A DNA stretch of 64,000 nucleotides from Apostichopus japonicus (Eukaryota; Echinodermata; Holothuroidea; Aspidochirotida; Stichopodidae). The notes under the pieces were generated by a model, which saw only the letters and a list, made by a program, of their open reading frames with translations, was not told the origin of the DNA and did not search any database. Position 1 is the stretch's first letter. Every line of letters begins with the position of its first letter. The stretch covers positions 4,162,214 to 4,226,213 of the forward strand of contig NC_092567.1 of NCBI RefSeq assembly GCF_037975245.1, written 5' to 3'. Both the position numbers and the translations under genes were made by a program. This document shows, one piece after another, positions 1 through 11,573 of the stretch.

Positions 1-118
1 AATTCACAGGAATCTGCACCCGAATAATTGTTTATGGTACTGATCTCTCCAAAATAGTTTTTGGAAAAATTAAGTAGGGCATCCCTAATTAAGATGCTAA
101 TCGAGAAGAAAATCATTA

Positions 119-346
119 ATTCCGTCCATAACGCTACCTGATGTCATTAATCTCCTGGCAATTTTAAAGTTCACTTCAGTGATAAAACTTGCATGTAATC
201 TTCTGAAGGTTATCAATGCCATTAAGGATGATGTGAAAAATTACCAGATTCTTGCACATAGATAAACTGGGGTTCAATGAAACATCTGTGTTATGGATGG
301 AATTAGGAAAACGTTATGGACGGAATGTGAATGTTATGGATGGAAA
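119..346. repeat. Left cluster of ATTCCGTCCATAAC / GTTATGGACGGAAT 14-mers
   Basis: Four copies are visible: ATTCCGTCCATAAC at 119-132, and the opposite orientation at 290-303 (GTTATGGATGGAAT), 313-326 (GTTATGGACGGAAT) and 333-346 (GTTATGGATGGAAA). Six more copies lie at 9198-9756, all in the ATTCCGTCCATAAC orientation. The clusters bracket a transposase-like pseudogene at 7783-8682. I infer subterminal transposase-binding repeats of a large DNA transposon whose left end lies before base 1. The motif positions are read directly; the function is inference. Confidence 0.6.
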
Positions 347-490
347 TTACTATGTTGGGAAAAACTATGCAGAATGTTTTTTAATAAGTTGCCTCAAAGA
401 CATCAAATGTGAATGAATGTTATTTAGGATGGAAAACCTTTTTTTTAACATGTACATTACAGTATTTTGCTAGGCTTTCAGGTGATGTAT

Positions 491-521
491 ACCCTAACAT
501 TAGGGAAACAGTCCCCTTACA
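491..521. repeat. Telomere-like palindrome plus inverted copy of a 24-mer
   Basis: CCCTAACATTAGGG (493-506) is a perfect palindrome made of two telomere-type hexamers head to head. It overlaps CATTAGGGAAACAGTCCCCT (from 498). The reverse complement of that segment, TGTAAGGGGACTGTTTCCCT (from 7227), sits just upstream of a poly(A) run and the CCCTAA array at 7284-7377. The pair probably marks two copies of one mobile element in opposite orientation. Confidence 0.5.
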
Positions 522-599
522 CCGAAGGTGCAAAATTTTCCACTTGAATTGTTGCAAAGTGGCTGATTATCTGGCTATACCACACATGGTTGAGCAGGT

Positions 600-2281
600 T
601 TTGTAAGATGAGCAAGATAAGAATGACCACAAGATCGCTTATGCGAACTAATTTAATTAAACCAGTTTCACAGGACTTAAGGGATTATATGCACTTCAAT
701 GAGCAATCAAGACAGTATAGAGTGTATAGCTGAAATGATATTGACTTCTTAACGTGTACTGTGTTGAGTGGAAGACTCATCTCTGTACATGTCAAGACCT
801 CAACTATCTTGTAACTATGTTTCTATGTAATATATAAATAATAACACAGATTTAGGATGACAGAAAAGCGAAGCGGGGGGAGGGGGGCGGAATGATACTT
901 CCGCCCCTCCATATCTTTCACAGGGGGGTGCGGGGGGGGGGGGGGCTGGCACCCCCAGCCCCCCGGTTCCTACGCCCTTGTGAAACAACACCGACTCTGT
1001 TAAAATACAATCTTTCTCAGTCCGTTTTCTTGTATCTGCTTATATAAAGGCAGTTAAACAAAAGGTTGATGTGTCAGCTTTATGCCTGGCAAATACATAG
1101 CTGAAGGGCAAAATTATATTCTTTATGTTATTGCGAGTCCATGATGCATGTGAACTGGATGGAAAACTATTTGAGATAAACTGAAAGTCTTCTACTGTGT
1201 TTCAATTTCATGTCGTAGGCACACTAATCCTTTCACCAAAGAGTGATTACAATGATAACTTTTGCATTATGAATCTTATTTGCTGTTTTTTACAATATTT
1301 TTTTTTATATTGCTTCCTGGGCTTTGTTCAGCTATTACATTATATCAGCTCTTGGGTATCGAAAGTTTCAACGCGCATGTTGAAATAACTAGCATAGTGT
1401 TGGTTTCCAAAACTTTCCAGTTATTATTTGCAAGCCCAATTTTTGATTATTCTTTTATTTCCATTTTTTTTTGTAGTTGTCTCCACTTTACAGCGTTAAT
1501 TGTTTTGTATCTGTACATTTAATTGTTTTTGTATTGCTATGTTTTACTTTTTATGTATAACGTTGAATGTAAAAAGCAGGGCCTTATTGGAAATCAGCTT
1601 TTGCTGAATAAGCAACTCTGGATAAAAATGCGAATAAATAAAAAATGTCGGGCATTCGGGCCCTCCATACACTCGCTCAGCGCCCGCAACACAATTTCAT
1701 AATCTAAGGTACCTCCCTCCGACCATCCTATTGATATTATGTGCTATTCGCCTCATAAGAATAGGAGGATGCTGTTAGCATTGAATGTACTATATAAGGG
1801 GATCCGTAGATACAAATTGGCACCCGTGATCAAATCTCCGTATATTTAACTCGGTTAGCGTAAAGCTAACTTCTCCCGAGGACCTGAAGTATCATAACCA
1901 ATAGTGAAATGAAAAATATAATAATATACAATAATAATAAGAACATTAATATAAGAAAATGAATAATGACTGGGAGTAATTTTTCCAAGAACAAGAGCCA
2001 TTTCTGAAATCACGTAAAGGTTGCCACATATTCCAAACTAGTATAAGAAAAGAAGAACGATAGCCGCCCGTTTTTTCCCTTCAGATCTCAGTACGAGAAA
2101 CATGTATTTTATTTGTATAATAGAACAACTTTCGTTAATATTTTCCTACCCTAGCTATATGTCGATTTTAAAAAACCTTCATGAAAACAGACTTTTTGAA
2201 AATGGATTTTGAAGCTCAGTCAACAATTTAAGAAATGCTTAGGCCTACCGTTAAATACTGGCGTCAAAAAATACATTTCGT
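600..2281. other. Noncoding stretch with a GC-rich hairpin
   Basis: No gene is supported here. A G- and C-rich segment spans about 868-985. Within it GGGGGGCTGG (940-949) pairs with CCAGCCCCCC (955-964) around a 5-base loop, followed by GGTTCCTACGCCC. This resembles one end of a GC-ended DNA transposon, but no partner end was found. The T-rich open frames at 1.2-1.5 kb look like chance. Confidence 0.5.
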
Positions 2282-3433
2282 ATTTATTCCACTGGCGGAT
2301 CCAAGGGGGGCCAAGGGGGGCCATGGCCCCCCCAAAGGTGAGCCAAAAAGTGTTTCCGAACATCCGCTAAATCTTATGATTGGAAATTAAAAAAATCGAG
2401 AGGAATAGCAGTGGTAGACTAGTCTAAACCTTAACGTTTTCTGGTTTAAAATTAAATGCAGAGCTCCCAACTGACCCGCAATTCGCGGGAATTAGACCCG
2501 CATTCTAACACCCAAACCCGCTGACCCGCACAAGCGTCCGAAAAAACCGCATTGTAATTGTCAAGTATACATAAAAAAATTTACATCAAACTTTGACTTA
2601 GCAACCATCATTTCTTTAGCATTTAGCATAATAGAGTATAAAACCTCCTTTACAGCATCATTTGAACCTCAAATTAGCCTATATTTCTTTTCATTGGGGC
2701 GAGCAGCGAACATTTTCATGCCACGGGAAAGAATGAATTATCACCTACTATTCAATTTATTGATGTTACACACAGAAAAATGCATATTTCTCAGAAAAGT
2801 TTGGGTGACAAAAGCCTTTCTAAGTGCCACCATTTTACATGTAGGCATCACCAGGATTCCAAAAAATATCAAAAGGGGAGGGGGACACCCCCTCCCCTTA
2901 TACCCCTCCCCCAGGACAGCGATTCGTGGCATGGACCAGCATTTGCCTTCTCAAGAGTTGGGAGCTATGTAAATGTATGAGCATGAGGATTTACAGTTTA
3001 ACACCATTTTGCAGTTACAGGCTGGTTGTAAGAAATTTATAACCTATGAGAAATAAAATTTCTTGAGAAAGATGATCCCAACTTTGTTTCAACTTTGGCT
3101 CAGCCCCCCAATGAAAAAGTTGAGGGGGCAAATGCATGATAAGCCTCCCCCCAATATTTACCAAGGTTCCGAAACGTGCATCTGCCCATTTTTCAATGCA
3201 TACTTGTCGATCTGTCCGATGCACACGTATACTATATAGGTGTAATAATTTTAGTAATTGCTGGGGGACCCTCGGCCCGTCCCCTGGCTATAGACCACAT
3301 TGTCACCCCAACCGCGTCTTCACGCCCCGTGAAAAGTGGAAGAAGTTAGTGTGAGTACCGGTAAGCGTAACACAACTTCGTCTTAGGCCAATGACTTGCC
3401 TCATTTCAGCCAGTTCTCCAACATCCCCTTACT

Positions 3434-3835
3434 TAGTGGCGGAGCGTCCATATATACAGTCAGGGGCGGATGCCCCCCCCCCCTGACGGACTCAAATGGA
3501 CTGCTGGCGCCCTTTTCAGCTTTTCACTACTTTTTTACTTATTCGCGATTATTGACTATTTTATTGCGCTCTCATATACCTATTGACATTTGTCATATTC
3601 TGTTGGTGTAATTTTCCGACAAAATGGCGACGACACCTATTTATTCTCCGTTTATCTGCAAATTAGTAAGGCCCGAAAGGGTGATTTCCTGCAATCTAGG
3701 GAGTGTCTTTACTCAAAAAATTTCTGACCGCTCCGCGCCAACCTGTGGTGGCGCTCCGCTTAGATAGTGTCGAAAGCGCCCCTACAGACTAATTCTTGCC
3801 CCCCCCCCTGACCAATACCCCTAGCTCCGCCACTG
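3434..3835 (+). mobile_element. hAT-type MITE family A, copy 1 (402 bp), nested
   Basis: Ends are TAGTGGCGGAGC and GCTCCGCCACTG, flanked by CCCTTACT (3426-3433) and CTCTTACT (3836-3843), a 7/8 target duplication. Two more copies occur at 20825-21224 and 49809-50203 with the same internal order. It carries the shared 40-bp module at 3729-3768, 67 bp from its right end. It lies inside the 2290-4238 element and so inserted later. No coding capacity. Confidence 0.85.
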
Positions 3836-4066
3836 CTCTTACTACACTCAAAAACGTCTTTGCGAGTACACTTCGAGTAATAGCTACTCTCTTATTAAAA
3901 CACCATCGAATATACAAATTACAATGTTTTTACAGACTTTCGTGCAATCTGAGAAATTGCAGGCTTGAGACCCATATTCTAGGGGTAGGTATTCGAAGCA
4001 TAAAACACTCGGGAAGTGCCGTTTCCGGCCATCTGGGGGTTTGAAAAAACCCAAAATTTTCTTGTA

Positions 4067-4106
4067 CGCTCCGCGCCAACCGATGGTGGCGCTCCGCTTA
4101 GATAGT
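4067..4106 (-). repeat. Shared 40-bp GC-rich terminal module
   Basis: Read on the minus strand it starts ACTATCTAAGCGGAGCGCCA and ends TTGGCGCGGAGCG. It contains a possible stem, GCGCCA/TGGCGC, and two direct GCGGAGCG octamers. Other copies are at 3729-3768, 20887-20926, 37153-37192, 43567-43606, 50098-50137 and 63609-63648. Its role is unknown; its fixed position near element ends suggests a transposition-related site. Confidence 0.75.
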
Positions 4107-4246
4107 GTCCACACATTAGCCCCCCCCCCCAATAATTTTTCCGTTCCGCCGCGCCTGCCCGTCCCCTTAGACCCCTCCCCCATATCACTCTAATTCCACT
4201 TTGGCCCCTCCCAAACAAAGGCCCTGGATCCGCCAGTGATTTATTC

Positions 4247-7200
4247 CAATAAAGATCCACAACGGATAACAATGCTAAGTAGAGCTTACTTAAAGAGAAA
4301 TAGAAGCTGCATGTACAGCATGGTCATTTTAAGTATCCAAGTACTATACAAAGAGATCGAGTTCACCGAAACATCTTTCCTTATCACCTGAGGAAAACCG
4401 TCTTTTATAAATTATAGTAGGCCTACCATACAGTACTTTACATTTGATACAAAAGTTTCTTCTATACAACAGTTTCCCAAAATTTGTATGTGTCGCAGTA
4501 GTTTTAAGTTTTAACCAAGGGAAGTACCATTCATAATTTGCATATTACACCAAAATTTACAATCGGCGTCCAGATGGCAGGAAAATGTAACATAATGTTC
4601 AATCTGTTGGGTCGTTCCCATGGTGCGATGAACTTGGGCAAGTTGCCAAGTTCGAATGTCGATGACCTACTTATGTTCTGTGACCAATGTCAATGGGAAT
4701 TATGTGTGTAAAAACTCGTGTTTTTCCACGTGTAATATATATAGAAGTTTTACGTAAGGGGAGCGAATTTCGGGGCGGCTCGTTGATTGTGAGGAAGCAC
4801 TTATCTAATCATCAATTTTTGTGAAAAATATCTTACGTTTTTTTTCTCCAGAAAATGTTTTTGACTAGTAATTGGAAACTCAATGTATCAAGAAATACTG
4901 AGTCTAGACCTTATCATTGCATTTTGGGGAAGACAGATCTTCAAGTGCAAAATATTGTTTTTTCATTCAAGGTTATCGTGGTTTTCTTGCGAGGTGTATA
5001 CGGCGTAACTTTCGATGTAGGCTTAGAATTAGGATCGGCCGATGCCTACCTAGTTTGCATGAATTTTTACCTAAATTCAATTTAATTTAACGGGAATCAC
5101 TAAGCATGTCGGAAAGACAGGACTCGACTTACTACTAATACTTAAAGTTTAAAAGTTCACAATGAAAAGTTTTTAACTATCAACAAGTCCCCACCTGTTT
5201 GGAACTTCAGACAACAATAATGTAACTTAGGGGCTACATAAATACGGGATTATAAACTACATATATAAGAATAGTTCAGATTTATTTATATCGTTAATCG
5301 GCTGTTGTTTACTCCAGAAAATATACTTTCAATACGTACAATATCAGTCTTCGTACAAAAGTTCTTAAAAATAAAAAAAGTAGCGAAAGATAACTAGAAA
5401 TGACATCGTGGAACCCCCCCCCCCGCATTAATAAACAAATCCATTTCATTACAGCATCAACTCTCAAGCACCGAACAGCAGTGTGTAACAGTACCGTACC
5501 CTATGCTATAATAATATACAGTCCCGTGCGAAGATGGATTTAATTTGATATGCTCCCTTCGGTTTTGGATCAAAAATTATTAAATCGTTATAATTATTAT
5601 CACAAAATGTGGTGAAATGCATAAGGGTGAGATTTTGTACATGGGAACCTTCACAATCATCGTTTGAAGGAAGAATAAATAACGAAAATTTCTGAATAAC
5701 TTTGAGGTCTCGTAACATGCTGAGTTCACTAACGTTCGATATTTGGTGTAGGCTATAGGTCCAAATTACTACGTGAAAAGTTGATTCGTTAATATGTCTA
5801 GGCCAGTGCGTAAATTGATAAGATATTATTCAAACTAAGAACACAGGAACCAGAAATAAACGTGTTTTCTTTTCTCTAATTCAAATAGTAACACGTAGAT
5901 ATTTTTATTATGTCCTGGATTCCCGGGAATGATACCGAAACGAATGTAATAACCAGTTGTTTTCCCAATACCGGTAGTAGTTACACATTGCACTATGAAC
6001 GGGGTTAGTCAAAGCCGGGATCGGGATGCCGGTATTCACTTGACTACCGGGATCCCGCACAACCCTAGTAATTGGTACATTGTACTTAATGCAACTCTTC
6101 TCATGCATGTAACAAAGGCTTGTATGTATCCGTGTGTATGTATAGGCCCCTACTAAACCACCTCAGGAGTTTCGCGGAAAAAGAAAAAGAAAAAGGATTT
6201 CCCAAAAAAAATTTCCAAAGATAAAAAAGATGACGATTGTCCGTACCAAGTAACCATGTGTTTATGAATAGCGAATGGCCTAACCTACTAGATGTGTTAA
6301 TGGCCCGAAAAGCGCCAAGAATAGTTACCCAAACTTTCCATCTCAAAAAGTATCTCAAACAAATCATCCATCTTCAATCTTTACCAAAATGTTAATTTTA
6401 ATACCTAATTCTTACACTCCGACGTTATTTTGTACTTATGATCAATATAATTCCGTTTATGAACAAATAAAAAATATGCCGAACTTAAGTGTTTAACATC
6501 CTTTTTCGTCACTATTATTAACTCCATTCAAGCTTAATTAGAAATTTAAGCTTAGGCCAATCAAACTAAGTAAATAGTGACAACGTAACTAGTGTAGGAT
6601 TACTGTTTAACGTTTCCAGATTGATATAAAGGAATGATAAGAACTAAAAACAACTCCCATGTTGTTTCTAATAATAAAAAATTGCATTTACTTGTGCAGC
6701 ATTAATTTGAACAAAAATATAGACCGTATTCAGAGGCCGGTTTCTCAATGTTACAACATAGCGTTAGGCCTAATGCGACAGCTATGGATTCGGGGCACAT
6801 GAAAATCTCAGGTTTGGATGTAGTAACGTTTGGGAAATTTCCAACCGTCGGTTATGAAAATTAGCGGTCGTCTGGTGTTATGTATTAAAGGCAAGCCAGA
6901 CGCGGAAAAATCAGGAACCGGTGAATAAAAATCACGAAAATCCGAACCGGCAGCTAAAGGGAACTAAGACACGGAATACACTTCATACGATCATATGTCG
7001 GGAGTACTGTATGTACGCCTGTAGCTATAGCTGTGCATGCCTGTGAACAACGTTGATCTGTTGATCACTTGCATATAGCTGACACACTAGCTAATGCCGC
7101 GAGCAAACCGCATGTTCGTTGGTCCGTGTGATAGGGTTAAGATAAGTGGTGTAAGCAGAGCTGAAGCTCGAGATAAGCCCAACCCGAGCTCCCCCGCTTG
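4247..7200. other. Noncoding, no recognisable gene
   Basis: AT-rich sequence with stop codons in all frames and a poly(C) run near 5407. I see no splice-bounded exon, tandem array or element with paired ends. Short open frames here have no recognisable domain. Confidence 0.5.
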
Positions 7201-7283
7201 AGGTCGGGTTGGAAATGCAACTTCGCTGTAAGGGGACTGTTTCCCTAATGATTAAAAAAAAAAAAAGAAGAAATTATCGCTGC

Positions 7284-7377
7284 CTTACCCTAACCCCTAC
7301 CCTAACCCCCACCCTAACTTCTACCCTAACCCCACCCTAACTTCTACCCTAACCTCTACCCTAACCTCTACCCTACC
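7284..7377 (+). repeat. Interstitial telomere-like array, CCCTAA variants
   Basis: About nine units of CCCTAA separated by short C/T-rich spacers (CCCTAACCCCTA, CCCTAACTTCTA, CCCTAACCTCTA) give a period near 12 bp. A run of 13 A residues lies about 20 bp upstream. TTAGGG is the telomere repeat of most non-arthropod metazoans. The degenerate, interstitial form suggests a minisatellite derived from telomeric or element-borne repeats, not a functional telomere. Confidence 0.7.
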
Positions 7378-7782
7378 CGTCTGAGAAACGTTTTTTTTTT
7401 CATGTGTGCCTTTTCATACTACAAAGTGCACTGGTCCATCCGCTGTGATGAGTCATTGTTCCATGCCTTGTGCAGTGTGTCATGTCCTGGTGAACACAGA
7501 GCAAGACATGCTTGAATCTGTTTTCTCTTTTGGAGCAATGTCAATGTGGTGTATTTTTAGTTGAGTTTGTTGCAGGAGAGACAAAAAAAAATTATACACG
7601 TAGCTAAAGAGTCAGTTTGATGGGGAATCAGTTCACCAAAACTACAATCAAGAGCAACAGTAGTGGAACTGGTACACATAGTAAGTATGCATACTACTAG
7701 TAACATTAGGCTTTAAAACTTGCTTGAAACTAAATTGTACCGTAGAACAGGGATACTTTGTCCCACTTAGTTATTTTTATTC

Positions 7783-8682
7783 ATGATATGGAAGGTGCTT
7801 CTTCTTAGACATCATGTCCCTGAGTTGCATACTGTTCACTTTTGGTCTGACGGATGTGCTTTAAAGCAGTTCAAAAGTCAATACTGTTTCTACCTACTTA
7901 CAATGTATCCATCAGACCTAAAGGTGATATGCAATTACTTTCAGTCTCATCATGGGAAGGGCCCTGTGGATGGTGTGGGGGGTCAAGTGAAAATGAGTGT
8001 TTACAGGGATGAGAAGGCAAGCAAAGTTGTTATCAGAGATGCCAAGCATTTTGCTGAATATGCTGACCAAAATCTGAAATATCAAAGTGCTTTACCTTGG
8101 GAAGGAAGCACTGCCTGCACTTGACATAAGTGACAGTAAAGGAGTCTCAGGCACTCAGCAGGTTCATTATGTAGAACGCCTAGTGCAGCCCACAGAAAAG
8201 TCAGAAACTACTTTAAATTTCTACAAAAATAGCCAGTATGGTGCAGAACGTGACAGAACATTCCGTTCATTGATGTATGACAGTGGCACAGTCAGCAAAA
8301 AGCGAACAGTTGCAACTGACCTGACTGATGAGGTTCGACTGCATGAACGAAATGAACCTACACTTCTAACAGCAATTTCTGATATATCCAAGTTGTCATC
8401 CTCATGCAACGTGGTTGTTGTGTATGAAGGAGACTGGTGGTTGGCAAAGGTGGACAAAATATCAGTTGACAATAATGATGTCTATGTCTCCTTCCTACAC
8501 CCTAAGGGCCCTACCAATACTTTCTTCTGGCCATCACCTGAAGACAATCTTGGATCCCACTAGGAAATATCATGGGGAAACTAGAACAGCCTGTCCTCCC
8601 AATTTCAAGTAGCAAAGTGGGAATTGCAACAAAGGTGGTTGAATATATTAGGGACAAGTTTCAAAGAGATTGTGAGCCGTGA
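7783..8682 (+). pseudogene. Transposase-like DDE-type protein remnant with beta-barrel-like module
   Basis: The first part reads HFWSDGCALKQFKSQYCF and then HHGKGPVDGVGGQVK. These match a large, poorly named family of invertebrate element-derived proteins with an SDG...QFK and HGKG..DG.GG..K core, probably an RNase H-like DDE fold. A 1-base shift near 8075-8085 moves the frame to LGKEALPALDISDSKGVSG, continuing into GDWWLAKVDKI...VYVSFLHPKGP...FFWPSPEDN, a small SH3/Tudor-like module. A second shift near 8545-8555 leads to IMGKLEQPVLPISSSKVG and a stop at 8680-8682. The acceptor-like CTTCTTCTTAG at 7800-7810 suggests the exon may begin at 7811. Two frameshifts make it a pseudogene unless they are assembly errors. 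Family membership is from memory of the motif; the catalytic role is inference. Confidence 0.65.
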
Positions 8683-9015
8683 TGGTGACGGAAAATTTTG
8701 ACAAATATGAATCGATGTATTTTGTTAAGACTGAAAAGTCTATTTCAAATTTTCATGACTGTTCAACCATACAGGCCTCCCATGTCCACAGTTTTTGTGG
8801 TAATATTAAAGTGTTGAAAGTTTACTGATGTTCTCGTTCATGACCTTAATAAAATGTTTAAAAGAGGGCTATTGCTGTCCATGTACAGGTCCAAGGTTTA
8901 ATATTTTTTTATGAACAATAAGGTTCATCTTGTTCACTGTTACAGCTGAAAGTGTTTTGAATTAAAAAATAAAAAATATTTGCATGTGTTGTTTTCTTTC
9001 ATACAAGTTTTGCAG

Positions 9016-9171
9016 ACTGGTGAAACTTTGATTTCATTGGCATTCTTTGAAGGAGGTGAAGCCACAAAAGTGAAAAAACAAATGGGAAAAGTACTGACAG
9101 CCTCTGCTTCTAGTGCTGAAAGCCACCTGATGTGTACCTTCAGCAAGAGTGAAACTTTTCATGTGCTATAG
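9016..9171 (+). CDS. Candidate terminal exon downstream of the transposase-like remnant
   Basis: A pyrimidine-rich acceptor (TTTCTTTCATACAAGTTTTG then CAG) precedes an open frame beginning TGETLISLAFFEGGEATKVK and ending SKSETFHVL at a TAG (9169-9171). It lies between the transposase-like pseudogene and the right 14-mer cluster, so it could be the last exon of the same element gene. No domain is recognised and no upstream donor of matching phase was found, so it may be chance. Confidence 0.3.
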   Translation, partial: TGETLISLAFFEGGEATKVKKQMGKVLTASASSAESHLMCTFSKSETFHVL

Positions 9172-9197
9172 CAATTCATTTTAGGCTAATTCAATAC

Positions 9198-9756
9198 TTT
9201 CCGTCCATAACATTCCGTCCATAACAATTCCTATTTCAGGACTAGCTCTTTCCCTTCTTATAATAAATTCAATTTTATTTGATATTATTACACATATTGG
9301 CCATAAGTATTAACTTATCACACACACTTCACAATTCAAGAGTTGATCCTAAATCAGGACAAAACCTTCCATCCATAACGTTGAACATTCCGTCCATAAC
9401 ACAGAATTTTGGTTTGGGGTAGTGGGTTAATGGAGGTACATTGAAGATTATGAGTGGGAGTATGATAAAGCTTAGGTACCAGGCTTGTGATGTTAAGTAC
9501 CTTATACTTTGAAATCCTGAACACTTCACAGAGTTTTGACCCACTATGAAGGTTGGTGGGAATTGATCATTTTTCTGATTCCGTCCATAACGAACACCTA
9601 ATTTGCATATTCAGACTAATATTGCACCACCCAATTAATTTTTTTCCGTTATATGGTAGAGGTATCCCAACTTAGATCAATCATGCATACCTCACCAAAT
9701 ACTAACTCTCACACTATTTTTGATGGGACTTTATCTCTGTGAATTCCGTCCATAAC
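9198..9756. repeat. Right cluster of ATTCCGTCCATAAC 14-mers
   Basis: Six copies, all in one orientation: 9198-9211 (TTTCCGTCCATAAC), 9212-9225, 9366-9379 (CTTCCATCCATAAC), 9387-9400, 9578-9591 and 9743-9756. Three of the four copies in the left cluster point the opposite way, as expected for subterminal repeats of a transposon. The last copy lies 32 bp before a second transposon at 9788. Confidence 0.65.
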
Positions 9757-10316
9757 ATTGGCAGAGGTTTTGGATCTGACCCATATATGGGCCATTCCAC
9801 ACCAAGTGGTCCCAACATGGCAAAATTAGAAAGGGTTATTAGTTGTCTCTCTTTGTGTATAATGTAAAGTAAGTAGGTTAGACTTTCATAAACGGTTAAA
9901 GTTTTCTTCTTCTGATTTCTCAATCTTGGATTATAGCAATGAGTATCCATCTCAAACTGTAGGCACATTTATGGTGCATTATCATATAATAATTGAAAGT
10001 AGAAAAAAATCCTTAAATGAAAGGAAAGTCCAAGCTTTCTTTTAATGTGGCAGTTAAATGCAGTCTGCTAATTTATATAATAACACAATTTAGCAAATTT
10101 CCTTTATTACTGGTAACACAGATTATGTTAAAAATGCCACACTCTGGCTGTGACTTACGTGACAAAAATAGAAGGGAACGTTTTCCTCCAATAATATATA
10201 GTGTGTGAGAGCAAAGTGAGCTACAATTGTAAAGGTAGCAATAAAGGTTGATCTGTAATACCACCACTTTTGATCAATGTAACAAGCTTTAACAAATTTA
10301 GGGACTCCGGAAGTGT

Positions 10317-10344
10317 GTGACTTACGTGACGTCACGTAAGTCAC
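10317..10344. repeat. Perfect 28-bp palindrome of two GTGACTTACGTGAC motifs
   Basis: GTGACTTACGTGAC is followed directly by its exact reverse complement. The centre creates TGACGTCA, the consensus cAMP response element. A half version occurs at 11971-11988, where the motif is followed by GTCAC's first bases. As a site it could bind a transposase dimer or bZIP factors; neither is shown. Confidence 0.7.
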
Positions 10345-10691
10345 AAAGGGAAGTGTAACTTACGTGACAAGTTCGTTCTCAACACATTCACACAGTTTTG
10401 ATGTCCTCTATACTATTTACAGGTTTATAACACCTTCCTATTTATCAAAAATACCCACTCAGTTCTAAAATGCAGGAACAACATTTATAATGTGAAGTAA
10501 ACTTGAAAGGTTACATAAGTGAATTGCAAAAATGGCTCAAACAGCTCAAACTTAGAACAATATTACTTGTTACCTTAAAGTCTCATGACGTGTTTGCCAA
10601 ATGTAAACTTCAACTTTTCTAGCTTACTGCACTGAAAGCTCAGTGAAAATGACACCCTTCTATGCAGTTTCCATATCAATATTCATTATTT

Positions 10692-10979
10692 TTATTTGTT
10701 TATATGTCGATAAACAACAGATTTCTTAATGAGTCCATAGATTTTACAACATTCAATCAAAATGTGCAAACCCGGTCGACAGATCATGCGCCAATCAAAT
10801 CTCTCTGTTTTGTTTACAACGGTTATGCCTAGGACTACTTTCACTTTCGTGGCTCTCCTGTGGTAGGTTCGTTCTTTTGAATAGTATCTTTCTGTCGATC
10901 TTACTGATGTAGCTTGCAAAATTGTATCATTTCCTTCCATTGCAATGAATAAACAGCTATTTTCAAGAGTTGCCTCCAT
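10692..10979 (-). CDS. Minus-strand open frame inside the 9788-12365 transposon
   Basis: A 95-codon frame starts MEATLENSCLFIAMEGNDTI and ends at a stop at 10692. It lies downstream, on the minus strand, of the beta-barrel-like remnant at 11334-11573, so it could be a 3' exon of the same element protein. It has no recognised domain. Chance is a real alternative. Confidence 0.25.
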   Translation of the reverse strand: MEATLENSCLFIAMEGNDTILQATSVRSTERYYSKERTYHRRATKVKVVLGITVVNKTERFDWRMICRPGLHILIECCKIYGLIKKSVVYRHINK

Positions 10980-11333
10980 TAATTGGGTAAAAAAAGTGGA
11001 TGATAAGAGTATAAGTAAAGTAGGTTACATTTGTGTAATGAACGCGCTGATATGGGCGGTTGCAGTGATTTTACAGTAAATCGTTCGCGCAATACGGGCA
11101 ACAAAAAATAAATTTCTTTTGTTTGATTGCGACAGTTTTTCTCCATTAAACCCCCCTGGTCAGAGTGCATTTAGAAGTTAAGAAACCTTGAATCTGCTTC
11201 GGAACTTTGTCTTCCGAGTTTCATCAGCAAACACATATTGAGACTTTAAGTTCTTTAAAGGGGAATTGCAGTCTACTCCTGAACTGCACAAGGTGCTTCA
11301 GGGGGTATAATTTGTTTTAATAATGTTTTCGAG

Positions 11334-11573
11334 CTAGTAGGAGATTTTATCTACCATAAGAGGCCATTTCCACATTGTGGTGGTGGCAGGCACCATATTT
11401 GTAACCTCTCCTGGGTACAGTACATCATCATATTTTACAACAGCCCAGTCATCTACATTAATATGAGAGGTCAGAGCTGGAACTACAACATAAGTAACTG
11501 ACATTAGTGGATCTCCTTCAGTATCTAATGCGGCTTTCCACATACACATCTTGCCACTTTCTGCCTTTACCAC
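11334..11573 (-). pseudogene. Remnant of the beta-barrel-like module of the transposase-like family
   Basis: The frame contains HINVDDWAVVKYDDVLYPGE followed by VTNM and, a few residues later, WKWPLMVDKISY. In related proteins of this family the pattern is GDWV.VKYDG.LYPGEV...V..M...G..WKWP..DDKI.Y, so the middle strand appears deleted here. The corresponding segment on the plus strand is GDWWLAKVDKI...FLHPKGP...FFWP at about 8430-8545. The two copies point in opposite directions, 2.7 kb apart, and belong to elements with different dispersed 14-mers. Confidence 0.55.

Larger units (their letters stand above)
2290..4238. mobile_element. Non-autonomous hAT-type DNA transposon (1949 bp)
   Basis: Terminal inverted repeats CACTGGCGGATCCA (left) and TGGATCCGCCAGTG (right) end exactly at a perfect 8-bp direct repeat, ATTTATTC, at 2282-2289 and 4239-4246. 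An 8-bp target duplication with CA...TG ends fits the hAT superfamily. No transposase frame is present, so it would have been mobilised in trans. GC-rich homopolymer tracts flank both ends inside the element. A second MITE is nested at 3434-3835. A 40-bp module also found in other elements lies at 4067-4106, 132 bp from the right end. Confidence 0.85.
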
